Shown one piece after another: positions 1 through 7,822 of a stretch of DNA of 15,873 nt; the stretch's first letter is position 1; each line of letters begins with the position of its first letter. Location of the stretch: assembly GCF_039812505.1 (NCBI RefSeq), contig NZ_JBDIAQ010000078.1, positions 1 to 15,873 on the forward strand, given 5' to 3'. Source of the DNA: Intrasporangium_A sp039812505. GTDB taxonomy: Bacteria; Actinomycetota; Actinomycetes; Actinomycetales; Dermatophilaceae. A program made the translations under genes and the position numbers. The notes beneath the pieces are model-generated. The model saw nothing but the letters and a program-made list of their open reading frames with translations, made no database searches and was not told the origin of the DNA.

Positions 1-2
1 GC

Positions 3-230
3 GTCCTGGACGTCACCGAGCGCGGCGACCGGGTCGTCGTCGCGACCAGCGACTCCGACGGCATCGCCCTGCTGCTGCTCACCGAGCTCGGTGGACGTGA
101 CCTCGAGGTGTCGACCGCCAGCCTCGACCAGGCGTTCATGGCCCTGACCGCGGACGCGGCCGAGACCCGGCGCAGCGGCATACCCGACGACAATGGAAAG
201 CACCACGCGACAGAGGAGCTCACGCGATGA
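3..230 (+). CDS. ABC transporter ATP-binding protein, C-terminal fragment
   Basis: This is the last 75 codons of a gene that begins before the window. The open frame starts at base 3 and ends at TGA 228-230, which overlaps the ATG of the next gene (ATGA). The fragment has no Walker motifs; those would lie upstream. It reads like the C-terminal accessory region of DrrA/CcmA-type exporter ATPases: a short beta-rich part (RGDRVVVATSDSDG), then the common ending 'SLDQAFMALT'. In this family the ATPase drives the ABC-2 permease encoded immediately downstream. The identification rests mainly on this neighbour, the four-base overlap and the typical 'leading to F-x-x-L-T' tail. The substrate cannot be inferred. 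Confidence 0.75.
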   Translation, partial: VLDVTERGDRVVVATSDSDGIALLLLTELGGRDLEVSTASLDQAFMALTADAAETRRSGIPDDNGKHHATEELTR

Positions 231-973
231 ACGCCACCTACACCCTCGTCGAGATCAAGCGGGTCCTGCGCGACCCCGTGGGGCTGTTCTTCACCGCGGT
301 CCTGCCGGCGTTCCTCTACCTGATCTTCGGGTCGACCTTCGACGCGAGGGACCAGACCATCGGCAACGGCAACGTCGCGATGTACGTCATGATCAGCATG
401 GCCGCCTATGGTGCGGTCACCGCGACGACGGGCACCGGCGGGCAGGCCGCGACCGAGCGGATGCAGGGCTGGGGCCGCCAGCTCGGCCTCACCCCGATGC
501 GCGACGCGCAGTACGTCGCGGTCAAGGCCGTCATCGCGCTCCTGGTCGCGGCGATCCCGATCCTGCTCATCTACGTCCTCGGCGTCTGGACCGGCGCGGC
601 CGGCACGTCCGGTGCCTGGCTGTACAGCGGCCTGCTCTGCCTGGCCGGGTCGATCGTCTTCGCGCTCTACGGGATCTTCATCGGCACGGCGTTCCGCAGC
701 GAGTCGGCGATCGGGGTTGCGAGCGGCTCGGTGGTGATCTTCGCCTTCCTCGGCAACGTCTTCGTCCCGCTGTCCGGGGCGATGCTGGCGGTCGGCCGGT
801 TCACCCCGCTCTACGGCGTCGCGTCCCTCGCGCGCTACCCGCTGACCGAGGGCCACCTCGCCGACGGGTCGGTCGAGTCGCTCTGGGTCGCCGTGGCGAA
901 CGTCGTCGCCTGGACGGTCGTGTTTGGGATGCTGGCCACATGGTTCGTGAGGCGGGGCCGGAACCGGCAATGA
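227..973 (+). CDS. ABC-2 type transporter permease
   Basis: This 248-aa integral membrane protein has about six hydrophobic segments, near residues 18-40, 52-75, 100-125, 130-152, 160-190 and 220-243. It is typical of the ABC-2 permease family that pairs with DrrA-like ATPases to export drugs, lipids or peptides. The start ATG overlaps the ATPase stop, and GAGGAG at 213-218 is well placed as a ribosome binding site. The N-terminus ('EIKRVLRDPVGLFF') is the usual cytoplasmic entry helix of the family. The stop overlaps the histidine kinase start, so transporter and two-component genes are translationally coupled. The exporter is probably controlled by, or sensed through, that kinase/regulator pair. 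The substrate is unknown. Confidence 0.88.
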   Translation: MNATYTLVEIKRVLRDPVGLFFTAVLPAFLYLIFGSTFDARDQTIGNGNVAMYVMISMAAYGAVTATTGTGGQAATERMQGWGRQLGLTPMRDAQYVAVKAVIALLVAAIPILLIYVLGVWTGAAGTSGAWLYSGLLCLAGSIVFALYGIFIGTAFRSESAIGVASGSVVIFAFLGNVFVPLSGAMLAVGRFTPLYGVASLARYPLTEGHLADGSVESLWVAVANVVAWTVVFGMLATWFVRRGRNRQ

Positions 974-2130
974 CCGGTCCGGCGGGCTCGTCCGGTCTGG
1001 CCGGCGGGGACGGCCCGCACAGCCGGGTCGGTACCGAGGCCCGCTCGGTGCCGCCCGGCGGCAACCCGTGGAGCAGGTACGGCTGGATCATCCAGTCCGT
1101 CTGGCTGGTCTTCCTCGTCTTCCCCATCGTCACCGTCGTCGGCAGCGGCCTGCCGGCGTGGCAGGTCGCGATCGGCCTGCTCGCCATCGTCGCGTTCGGT
1201 GCCGTGTACAGCCTCGGCGTACACCATCTCGACCTGCTCGAGAAGGCGCGCCGGCCGATGTACGGCGCCGGGGCGCTGTGGTTGCTCGCAATGGTGGCCC
1301 TGGCCCTGCTCACCGTGCCGCTCATCGGCTACTCCGCATCGTCGTTCCTGCCGTTCGTCGTCGCCTTCGCGATGTTCGGGCTGCCCATCGCCTGGGGCGT
1401 CGCCATCACCGTCATGGCCTTCCTGGTCAGCCTCGTCGCCGCGATCTACTTCGAGGTGGACGAGGGTGGTTGGGTCATCGCCGCGATCGTCCTGTCGATC
1501 GGGGTCATGCTGCTCGGGGTCCGGATCATGAGCGACCGCAGCGCCCGGTACGACGAGCTGCAGCGCGAGCTCGGCCTCGTCGAGGAGCGCGAACGGGTGG
1601 CCCGCGACGTCCACGACGTCCTCGGACACTCGCTGACAGTCGTGACGGTCAAGGCCGAGCTGGCCGAGCGTCTCGTCGAGCTCGACCCCGACCGGGCCCG
1701 TGCCGAGCTGGCCGACATTCAGGCGCTGAGCCGGCAGGCGCTCGCGGAGATCCGGGAGACGGTGGGTGGGCTGCGGGCGGCGCGGCTCACGGTCGAGCTC
1801 TCCGCGGCCCGGATGGCCCTCACGGGCGCCGGGATCCGGGCCGACGTGGCGGACGACGTCGACGAGGTCGACCCCCGCCACCGCACCGTCCTCGCCTGGG
1901 TGCTGCGCGAGGCGGTGACGAACGTGGTGCGGCACAGCGGTGCCACGACGTGCCGGGTCGATCTCGGTCCCAACCTGCTTCGCGTCATTGACGACGGCCG
2001 GGGCGTGGACGGAAGCCGGCCGGGCAACGGCCTGCGCGGGGTGCGCGAACGGGTCGAGAGCTCCGGCGGACGGCTGAGTGTCGGACCCGGCGAGAACGGG
2101 CACGGCACGGTCCTCGAGGTGGTGCTGTGA
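970..2130 (+). CDS. DesK/NarX-like sensor histidine kinase
   Basis: This 386-aa sensor kinase has roughly five to six transmembrane helices between residues 38 and 190, with little extracytoplasmic sequence. This suggests it senses the membrane or a lipid-soluble ligand. A HisKA_3 dimerisation domain follows ('ARDVHDVLGHSLTV', phospho-acceptor His215), then a HATPase_c domain with an N box (EAVTNVVRHS, Asn318), a G1 box (DDGRG) and a G2 box (GNGLRGVRERV). The start at 970 overlaps the permease stop by 4 nt. An open frame continues upstream of 970 but is only a shadow of the permease gene. The partner is the response regulator 15 nt downstream. In this family the kinase normally controls its own adjacent exporter. 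The signal cannot be deduced. Confidence 0.9.
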   Translation: MTGPAGSSGLAGGDGPHSRVGTEARSVPPGGNPWSRYGWIIQSVWLVFLVFPIVTVVGSGLPAWQVAIGLLAIVAFGAVYSLGVHHLDLLEKARRPMYGAGALWLLAMVALALLTVPLIGYSASSFLPFVVAFAMFGLPIAWGVAITVMAFLVSLVAAIYFEVDEGGWVIAAIVLSIGVMLLGVRIMSDRSARYDELQRELGLVEERERVARDVHDVLGHSLTVVTVKAELAERLVELDPDRARAELADIQALSRQALAEIRETVGGLRAARLTVELSAARMALTGAGIRADVADDVDEVDPRHRTVLAWVLREAVTNVVRHSGATTCRVDLGPNLLRVIDDGRGVDGSRPGNGLRGVRERVESSGGRLSVGPGENGHGTVLEVVL

Positions 2131-2145
2131 TGATGGGACGACTGC

Positions 2146-2760
2146 ATGAGTGAGCCGATCCGGCTGCTGCTGGCCGACGACCAGGCCCTGGTCCGGGGGG
2201 CGCTGGCGGCCCTGCTCGGGCTCGAGCGCGACCTCGAGGTCGTCGCCGAGGTCGGCCGGGGCGACGAGGTGCTCGACGCCGCCCGTCGGAGCGGCGCCGA
2301 CGTGTGCCTGCTCGACATCGAGATGCCGGGCGCGACGGGCATCGAGGTGGCCGCGCAGCTGCGCCAGGAGCTGCCCTCGTGCCGGGTCCTGGTCGTGACG
2401 ACCTTCGGCCGGCCCGGCTACCTGCGCCGGGCCCTGGAGGCCGGCGCATCGGGCTTCGTCGTCAAGGACACGCCCGCGCGGGCGCTGGCCGAGGCGGTCC
2501 GCCGGGTGCACGCCGGGCTGCGCGTCGTCGACCCGGCGCTGGCCGCCGAGTCGCTCGTCGAGGGGGCTAACCCGCTCACCGAGCGGGAGCGGGAGGTGCT
2601 GCGCGTGGCCCTGGAAGGAGGCACCGTCGCGGCGATCGCCGGCCGGGTGCACCTGTCCGCCGGAACCGTGCGCAACCACCTCAGCGCGGCCATCGGAAAG
2701 ACCGGCACCGCGACCCGCGCCGAGGCCGCTCGGGTGGCCCACGAGCGCGGCTGGCTCTGA
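2146..2760 (+). CDS. NarL/DesR-family response regulator
   Basis: This 204-aa regulator has a receiver domain (about residues 5-120) and a C-terminal LuxR-type helix-turn-helix (about 140-200). The acidic pocket is Asp11-Asp12, the phospho-acceptor is Asp57 ('VCLLDIEMPG'), the switch Thr is at 85-86 and the conserved Lys is Lys107 ('GFVVKDTP'). The DNA-binding part begins 'LTEREREVLR' and has 'LSAGTVRNHLSAAIGKTG' as its recognition region. It follows the kinase by 15 nt with a modest GGGACG ribosome binding site. Together they resemble the DesK/DesR pair of Bacillus, although the regulated genes are more likely the ABC exporter upstream. No obvious dyad operator is visible inside the operon. 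Confidence 0.92.
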   Translation: MSEPIRLLLADDQALVRGALAALLGLERDLEVVAEVGRGDEVLDAARRSGADVCLLDIEMPGATGIEVAAQLRQELPSCRVLVVTTFGRPGYLRRALEAGASGFVVKDTPARALAEAVRRVHAGLRVVDPALAAESLVEGANPLTEREREVLRVALEGGTVAAIAGRVHLSAGTVRNHLSAAIGKTGTATRAEAARVAHERGWL

Positions 2761-2802
2761 GCCCGTCGGACCCGACACGTGGCGCACTCGGGTGCTCCCC
2801 CC

Positions 2803-2818
2803 TAGGCTCAGGCTCGTG
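2803..2818 (+). promoter_or_regulatory. Leaderless promoter -10 (TAGGCT) for the ATP-grasp operon
   Basis: TAGGCT at 2803-2808 is followed after exactly 7 nt by the GTG start at 2816. That is the spacing expected when transcription begins at the start codon. There is no Shine-Dalgarno sequence between them. Leaderless mRNAs of this form are common in Actinobacteria. No convincing -35 box is seen. The site favours the GTG start over the upstream ATG at 2792, which would put the -10 box inside the gene. Confidence 0.6.
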
Positions 2819-4039
2819 AACATCGTCTTCATCGAGCCGGCCTTCCCGGCGAACCAGCGTCTGTTCGTGTACGCGCTTGCCTCGGTCGGCGCCAACGTCT
2901 ACGGGATCGGCGAGTCCGGCGAGCAGGAGCTCGGCGACGACCTGCGGGGTGCCATGAAGGCCTACTACCGGGTGAGCAACGTCACCGACGTGGGCCAGCT
3001 CACCGAGGCGGTCCAGTTCTTCCAGCGCTACGCCTGGATCGACGGGCTCGAGGCCACCGTCGAGGCACACACCATGGCGGCGGCGCAGGTGCGCGAGGCG
3101 ACCGGCATCCCCGGCACGTCGGTCCACACCACCTGGCTGTGCCGCGACAAGCCCTCGATGAAGGAGGCGCTGCGCCGCGCCGGCGTCCCGACGGCCGCCT
3201 CCGCCGCCGTCGACACCGCTGCCGAGGCAAAGGAGTTCGCCGACCAGATCGGCTACCCGCTCATCCTCAAGCCGCGAGCCGGGGCCGGCGCCTCCGGGAC
3301 GGTGCGCGTCGACGACGACGGCGAGCTCGCCGCCGCCCTGCAGCACTTCGGCGAGACCGGCGCGAGCTCGATCGCCGTCGAGGAGTTCGTCCAGGGCCAC
3401 GAGGGCTTCTACGACACCATCACGGTGGGTGGCCACGTGGCCCACGACTGGACGACGCACTACTACCCGAACGTGCTCGAGGCGATGCGCAGCCGGTGGA
3501 TCTCGCCGCAGTTCGTCACGACCAACCGGATGGAGGGCAACCCCTTCTACGCCGAGGTGCGCGAGCTGGGCCGGCGGGTCATCGAGGCGCTCGGCATCGG
3601 CACCTCCGCCACCCACATGGAGTGGTTCTACGGCCCGAAGGGCCTGAAGTTCTCCGAGATCGGTGCCCGGCCGCCGGGCGTGGGGTGCTGGGACCTCTAC
3701 TCGGCCAGCAACGACGTCGACGTCTACCGAGAGTGGGCGCACATCATCACCCACGGCACCCCCGAGCGACCCATGCGTCGCCCGTATGCCGCCGGGCTCG
3801 TCGCGCTGCGCCCCGACCACGACGGGGCGATACAGGGCTACTCGGGCGTCGACGCGTTCATGGCCCGCTACGGCCGGTGGGTGCTCGACACGAACTTCCC
3901 GGGCCGGGGCAGCGCCACCCAGCCGGTCGAGGCCGGGTACATGGCCAACGCCTGGCTGCGGATGCGCCACCCCGACTACGACGAGCTGCGCCGCATGCTC
4001 GACGACGCGGGAGCCACCATCCACGTGCACGCCGGCTGA
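2816..4039 (+). CDS. ATP-grasp domain ligase
   Basis: This 407-aa cytoplasmic protein is read from GTG 2816, because of the leaderless -10 box just before it. The N-terminal domain begins with a Rossmann-like strand ('NIVFIEPAFPANQ'), followed by the ATP-grasp fold. Lys152 in 'YPLILKPRAGAGASG' fits the nucleotide-binding lysine and P-loop-like glycines. 'EEFVQGHEG' fits the adenine/ribose strand. Glu269 ('HMEWFYG'), Glu281 and Arg284 ('FSEIGARPPG') fit the metal and phosphate ligands. ATP-grasp enzymes join a carboxylate to an amine or thiol through an acyl-phosphate; the substrates here are unknown. It lies 39 nt upstream of an S51-like hydrolase and two esterases, which suggests a ligation/hydrolysis pathway. 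It is not an obvious PurK, Ddl, CarB or RimK. Confidence 0.85.
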   Translation: MNIVFIEPAFPANQRLFVYALASVGANVYGIGESGEQELGDDLRGAMKAYYRVSNVTDVGQLTEAVQFFQRYAWIDGLEATVEAHTMAAAQVREATGIPGTSVHTTWLCRDKPSMKEALRRAGVPTAASAAVDTAAEAKEFADQIGYPLILKPRAGAGASGTVRVDDDGELAAALQHFGETGASSIAVEEFVQGHEGFYDTITVGGHVAHDWTTHYYPNVLEAMRSRWISPQFVTTNRMEGNPFYAEVRELGRRVIEALGIGTSATHMEWFYGPKGLKFSEIGARPPGVGCWDLYSASNDVDVYREWAHIITHGTPERPMRRPYAAGLVALRPDHDGAIQGYSGVDAFMARYGRWVLDTNFPGRGSATQPVEAGYMANAWLRMRHPDYDELRRMLDDAGATIHVHAG

Positions 4040-4078
4040 GCGGCGCACCACCGTGACGACCGGCCCGCACCGGCGCCC

Positions 4079-5029
4079 ATGACGACGATCCTGCTCGGTC
4101 CGCAGCGGTTCACGGTCACCGTGACGAGCGCGGTGCGCTCCCTCGGTGTCGAGGGACCCATCGCGATGATCAACGCCGGGTGGGAGGAGCGCGAGGACGA
4201 CGACGCGGAGCTGCTCGGGCTGCTCGACGGACGGGGCCGCAACCTGCGCCTCTACCACCGGCTGATCGACGTGATGACCAAGGACGCCGCCTTCTCCAAG
4301 GCGGCCCTCGCGTTCCGCGACCGGCAGGAGGAGCTGCGCAAGTTCTACGGGGTGCGGCTGCAGGCCGCCGTCGACGCGGCCCACGCGGTCCTGCACCGCT
4401 CGTCCCCGCACGGGCTCAAGACGGCCGCGTTCGTCGGTGCCGTGCAGGGGATCCGCGACGTCGACCGCTGGTACACCGACCAGCTCAAGCAGCTCTACCG
4501 GGAGCTGGACCGGGACGCGCCGGTCTGGCAGAGCGAGACCGTCGGGTGGCACCGCGGCGAGATCGAGGCGGTCCTGGCCGACAGCGTCGCCGTCGTCATC
4601 GCCGGGGGGCACGTCGGGTTCCTGCTGCAGGCGCTGCGGATGTTCTCCGTCGAGCCGCCCGAGCAGCTGCCCATCGTGGCCTGGTCCGCCGGGGCGATGG
4701 CGCTGACCGAACGGGTGGTGCTCTTCCACGACTTCACCCCCCAGCAGGTCACGGCCGCCGAGTGCCACGACCACGGGCTGGCCCGGCTGCCCGGCGTCAT
4801 CGCGTTGCCGCACGCCCGCCGGCGGCTGCGGCTCGACGACCCCGAGCGGCTCGCCGTGCTCGCCCGGCGCTTCCCCAGTCGGCAGCTGGTCCTGCTCGAC
4901 GACGGCACCGTGCTGCGCTTCCCCACCGGGCAGACCACGGCGCCGCCCGGGGCCAGGGTGATCACCCAGACCGGCACCGTCGAGACGGTCGGCGCCGGCG
5001 ACGAGGTCGCCGCGGGCGGGCGCCGATGA
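4079..5029 (+). CDS. Peptidase S51 / cyanophycinase-like (type 1 glutamine amidotransferase-like) protein
   Basis: This 316-aa cytoplasmic protein has 'IVAWSAGAMAL' with Ser203 in the G/W-x-S-A-G-A nucleophile elbow of peptidase E and cyanophycinase (S51), preceded by 'VVIAGGHVGFLLQAL' (about 172-186), which matches the GG-x-x loop of that fold. Residues 45-150 form a mostly helical insert ('RLYHRLIDVMTKDAAF', 'EELRKFYGVRLQ'), making it longer than peptidase E (about 230 aa). A C-terminal beta-rich tail follows. S51 enzymes cleave peptide or isopeptide bonds next to Asp. In cyanophycin metabolism an ATP-grasp synthetase is paired with an S51 hydrolase, and the same pairing occurs here, although the ligase is not CphA. 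The stop overlaps the next start by 4 nt. The real substrate is unknown. Confidence 0.75.
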   Translation: MTTILLGPQRFTVTVTSAVRSLGVEGPIAMINAGWEEREDDDAELLGLLDGRGRNLRLYHRLIDVMTKDAAFSKAALAFRDRQEELRKFYGVRLQAAVDAAHAVLHRSSPHGLKTAAFVGAVQGIRDVDRWYTDQLKQLYRELDRDAPVWQSETVGWHRGEIEAVLADSVAVVIAGGHVGFLLQALRMFSVEPPEQLPIVAWSAGAMALTERVVLFHDFTPQQVTAAECHDHGLARLPGVIALPHARRRLRLDDPERLAVLARRFPSRQLVLLDDGTVLRFPTGQTTAPPGARVITQTGTVETVGAGDEVAAGGRR

Positions 5030-6177
5030 GCCCGCCACGTCGACTCGCCATCAACCGGCTGCGCGACCGGGCGCCGCTCGACGCGGCCGCCATCGACCGG
5101 TTCGTCGCGCGGTACGGGTCGCCGATCATCGAGGGCGAGCGCGCGACCTTCCTCTGGCGCGGCGAGGCCGACCGGGTCTCGGTGCGCCACCGGGTCGTCG
5201 GCCTGCCCGACCCGCTGCCGATGAGGCGGCTGCCCGACACCGACCTGTTCGCGGTGACCACGGTCCTGCCGGAGGGCTCCCGCGTCGAGTACCAGCTCGA
5301 GGTGCGCCGCGGCGAGGCCCACGAGCGGTTCGACGACCCGCTCAACCCACGCCTGGCACACAGCCCGCTCGGCTCGTCGTCGGTGTGCGCGGCAGTGGGC
5401 TACCGCGTGCCCGAGTGGGCGCAGCCCGACCCCGAGGCGCGACCGGGGCGGCTCGTCGACGAGGTGGTGCGCAGCCGGGCACTGCGTCGGGACCAGCCCG
5501 TCCAGGTCTACCTGCCGGCGCGCTTCATCCCGGAGATCCGCTACCCGCTGCTGATCGTGCACGACGGCAGCGACTACCTGGGCTACGCCGCCATGAAACG
5601 GGTGCTCGACAACCTCATCCACCGGCTCGACGTCGCCCCGCTCGTGGTGGCCTTCGTGCCGCCCCGAGACCGGCTGAAGGAGTACCCCAACTACGCGCCC
5701 CACGCCCGCTTCATCGCGCGCGAGCTGCTGCCCTGGCTGTCGGAGCGGCTGCCGCTGGTCGACACCCCGGAGGCGCGCTGCCTGATGGGGTCCTCGTTCG
5801 GCGGCATCGCCGCGCTGTCGACCGCGGTGCGCTACCCCGACCTGTTCGGCTCGCTGCTGCTCGAGTCGGCCTCGCTGGTCTTCACCGACATCGGGTTCGA
5901 GCACGGCGGCGGGCCGCAGTTCGACCCGGTCGTGAAGTTCGTCAACCGCTACCGGGCCAAGCCGACCCGGCCGGTGGACCGGATCGCGATGACCTGCGGC
6001 GTCTACGAGCCGCTGATCACCCCGAACCGCTCGATGGTGCCCGTGTTCCGCGCCGCCGGCATGACGGTGCACTACACCGAGGCCCGCGACGGGCACAACT
6101 GGGAGAACTGGCGCGACCGGCTCGGCGAGCTGCTGCCGTGGCTCTTCCCGGGGCCGCAGAAGTTCGTGTACGAATGA
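5026..6177 (+). CDS. Enterochelin-esterase-like alpha/beta hydrolase
   Basis: This 383-aa protein starts at ATG 5026, overlapping the S51-like gene (ATGA). Residues 1-140 look like an N-terminal immunoglobulin-like/E-set domain as found in Fes and IroD ('RATFLWRGEADRVSVRHRV', 'VEYQLEV'). The rest is an esterase D/Fes-type hydrolase: 'YPLLIVHDGSDYLGY' oxyanion strand, nucleophile elbow G-S-S-F-G-G with Ser257, and His357 in 'DGHNWENWR'. Glu328 or a nearby acid may complete the triad. There is no signal peptide, so it acts in the cytoplasm. Fes-type enzymes hydrolyse ester or lactone bonds of siderophores, but no siderophore genes are visible here. The tight coupling argues for a shared substrate with the ATP-grasp and S51-like enzymes. 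Confidence 0.85.
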   Translation: MSPPRRLAINRLRDRAPLDAAAIDRFVARYGSPIIEGERATFLWRGEADRVSVRHRVVGLPDPLPMRRLPDTDLFAVTTVLPEGSRVEYQLEVRRGEAHERFDDPLNPRLAHSPLGSSSVCAAVGYRVPEWAQPDPEARPGRLVDEVVRSRALRRDQPVQVYLPARFIPEIRYPLLIVHDGSDYLGYAAMKRVLDNLIHRLDVAPLVVAFVPPRDRLKEYPNYAPHARFIARELLPWLSERLPLVDTPEARCLMGSSFGGIAALSTAVRYPDLFGSLLLESASLVFTDIGFEHGGGPQFDPVVKFVNRYRAKPTRPVDRIAMTCGVYEPLITPNRSMVPVFRAAGMTVHYTEARDGHNWENWRDRLGELLPWLFPGPQKFVYE

Positions 6178-6256
6178 GCGACGACCCGCCCGGGGCACGC
6201 GGTCCTCGCGGGACCCCACGTCGCGACCGCACGTTAGGTCCGGCCCAACCTGCTCG

Positions 6257-6262
6257 GAAGGA
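6257..6262 (+). promoter_or_regulatory. Ribosome binding site of the second esterase
   Basis: AAGGAG lies about 11 nt before the ATG at 6274 and fixes that start. The 96-nt gap after the first esterase also holds GTTAGGT near 6233-6239, a possible weak -10 box, and short GC hairpins (6201-6205 with 6211-6215). The second esterase may thus have extra transcription of its own. Confidence 0.5.
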
Positions 6263-6273
6263 GTGCAGTTGTC

Positions 6274-6999
6274 ATGAAGGTGACGGATCGGTGGTACTCG
6301 CACCGGCTGGGGAGCGACATCACGGTCGCCCGTTGGGGGACCTTCGGCGCCCCGGTGCTGATCTTCCCCACGGCCGGCGGTGACGCCGAGGAGGTCGAGC
6401 GCCACAAGCTGGTGGCACACCTGCAGCCGCTCATCGACGCCGGCCGGGCCAAGGTGTACTCCTGCGACAGCGTCGCGGGTCGGGCCCTGATGGACTCGGA
6501 CTACTCGAGCGCGCAGCGGTTCCTGCTGTTCAACCGGTTCGAGCAGGCGGTCGCCGAGGAGGTCGTCCCGGCGATCCACAGCGACTGCGGCGGGCCGCTG
6601 CCGGTGGTGGTGTCGGGCTCCTCGATCGGCGCGTTCAACTCCCTGGCGATGATCTGCCGCTACCCGCACCTGTTCAACGCCGCGGTGTGCATGAGCGGCA
6701 CCTACCGGATCGAGAAGTTCGCCGGCAACGGCTTCAGCGACGACCTGTACTTCGCCTCGCCGCTGCACTTCCTGCCCGGTTTGGACGGTCCCGCTCTCGA
6801 GCTGCTCCGGCGCCGCATGATCATCCTGGCCTCGGGCAGCGGCCAGTGGGAGGACATCGGCGAGTCCTGGGCGGTGGCCAACCTGCTGGGCTCCAAGCGC
6901 ATCCCCAACCGGGTCGACGACTGGGGCCCGCGCTACGACCACGACTGGCCGACCTGGTGGCAGATGCTGCCGAGCTACCTCGACGACCTGCTGCCCTGA
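6274..6999 (+). CDS. Esterase/lipase-superfamily alpha/beta hydrolase (COG4947-like)
   Basis: This 241-aa cytoplasmic protein has an alpha/beta-hydrolase core without the N-terminal domain of its neighbour. It opens 'WYSHRLGSDITVARWG', then 'PVLIFPTAGGD' (oxyanion strand), the nucleophile elbow G-S-S-I-G-A with Ser117, and a C-terminal 'YDHDWPTWW' with His223 as probable catalytic His. The His-x-Trp-x-x-W arrangement parallels GHNWENW in the first esterase, so the two are distant paralogues. The arrangement and length fit the COG4947 esterase group by memory of that family. It is the last gene of the ATP-grasp operon and converges on the SARP regulator gene. The substrate is unknown, and no export signal is present. 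Confidence 0.82.
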   Translation: MKVTDRWYSHRLGSDITVARWGTFGAPVLIFPTAGGDAEEVERHKLVAHLQPLIDAGRAKVYSCDSVAGRALMDSDYSSAQRFLLFNRFEQAVAEEVVPAIHSDCGGPLPVVVSGSSIGAFNSLAMICRYPHLFNAAVCMSGTYRIEKFAGNGFSDDLYFASPLHFLPGLDGPALELLRRRMIILASGSGQWEDIGESWAVANLLGSKRIPNRVDDWGPRYDHDWPTWWQMLPSYLDDLLP

Positions 7000-7025
7000 G
7001 GAGTGTGACGGACCGCGTCGCGAGA

Positions 7026-7070
7026 CCCGTCCGGGGCGGGCCCGGTGGGGCGGGGCACGCCACGGACGGG
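7026..7070. terminator. Possible bidirectional terminator hairpin
   Basis: CCCGTCCG (7026-7033) and CGGACGGG (7063-7070) form a perfect 8-bp stem with a GC-rich, internally foldable loop. It lies in the 76-nt gap between the convergent second esterase and SARP genes. There is no T-run on either side, so it is only a candidate of the tail-less kind common in Actinobacteria. Confidence 0.4.
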
Positions 7071-7075
7071 GGCAC

Positions 7076-7822
7076 TCAGACGCGCACCGGAGGGCCGGGG
7101 CGAGGCACGAACCCGGTGCTGCCGATGAGCTCGGTCAGTGCGGGCGACGGGCGGATGCCGAGTTCCCGCCCGAGACGGCGTGAGTAGGTCCGGTAGACCC
7201 GGACCGCGGCGGCCTGGTTGCCGCTCATGAGGTAGGACCGGATCAGCAGCTCCTGGGCGCTGTCCATGAGCGGCTCGATAACGATCGCCCGCTCCGCCAG
7301 GGCCCCGGCCAGCTGCGCCCGCCCCGTCATCAGCGCCACCTCGGCGAGGGACTCCAGGGCCCGCAGCTGCCGGTGCTGCAAGGTGTCGCGCTCCTCGAGC
7401 ACCCAGTCGTCGTACCACCCGGTCAGCAGCTCCGGGCCCCCGAGCGCGGAGAGCGTCTCCGACGTGGAGGCCCAGGGACCGTCGCCGAGCCGGTCGACCT
7501 CGTCGAGCCGGCCGAGGAGCTCGGCCGTGTCGCTGGCCACCTGTGCGCCGAGGCTGATCCGGCAGCGTCCCGCGTCGACCAGCCCGGGGCAGGTCCGGCG
7601 CAGCCGCATGACGGCGGCGCGCAGGCTGGACAGGGCCCGCTCCTCGGTCGTGTCGGGCCAGAGCGTGCCCGCCAGCACGCTCCGGCGCTGCGGGCCGCGC
7701 AGCGCGAGCAGCGCCAGGACCTTCTCCTCGCGGCCGCCCAGGTCGACCGGGACCTCGTCGACCCGGATCGCGAAGCAGCCGAGCAGCTGAAGACGACACG
7801 TGGAACTGCATCTTCCGGACAT
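7076..7822 (-). CDS. Small SARP/BTAD-family transcriptional activator
   Basis: This 248-aa regulator is built like the small SARPs (AfsR N-terminal type, without NB-ARC or TPR). It has an OmpR-like winged helix, about residues 10-105 ('LQLLGCFAIRV', 'GREEKVLALLALR', 'LAGTLWPDTTEERALSSLR', 'RLRRTCPGLV'). A bacterial transcriptional activation domain of helical repeats follows, about 110-240 ('LLTGWYDDWVLEERDTLQHRQ', split here only for reading, then 'AAAVRVYRTYSRRLGRELGI' and 'PSPALTELI'). The ATG at 7822 has GGGGGA upstream. SARPs bind heptamer direct repeats at 11-bp steps overlapping the -35 region and recruit RNA polymerase. Exactly such a ladder lies 390 bp away at 8212-8273, facing the peptide genes. 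The gene is divergent from that cluster and is its probable activator. Confidence 0.9.
   Translation of the reverse strand: MSGRCSSTCRLQLLGCFAIRVDEVPVDLGGREEKVLALLALRGPQRRSVLAGTLWPDTTEERALSSLRAAVMRLRRTCPGLVDAGRCRISLGAQVASDTAELLGRLDEVDRLGDGPWASTSETLSALGGPELLTGWYDDWVLEERDTLQHRQLRALESLAEVALMTGRAQLAGALAERAIVIEPLMDSAQELLIRSYLMSGNQAAAVRVYRTYSRRLGRELGIRPSPALTELIGSTGFVPRPGPPVRV

Noticed and set aside
193..969. Histidine kinase start at 193
   Set aside because: The 259-residue extension is a frame-shifted shadow of the permease gene, rich in Arg, with no domain. ATG 970 gives the usual 4-nt overlap.
2792..2815. Upstream ATG start for the ATP-grasp gene
   Set aside because: It would place the TAGGCT -10 box in the coding region and adds the residues MLPPRLRL, which do not resemble the start of a Rossmann strand. 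It also has no ribosome binding site.
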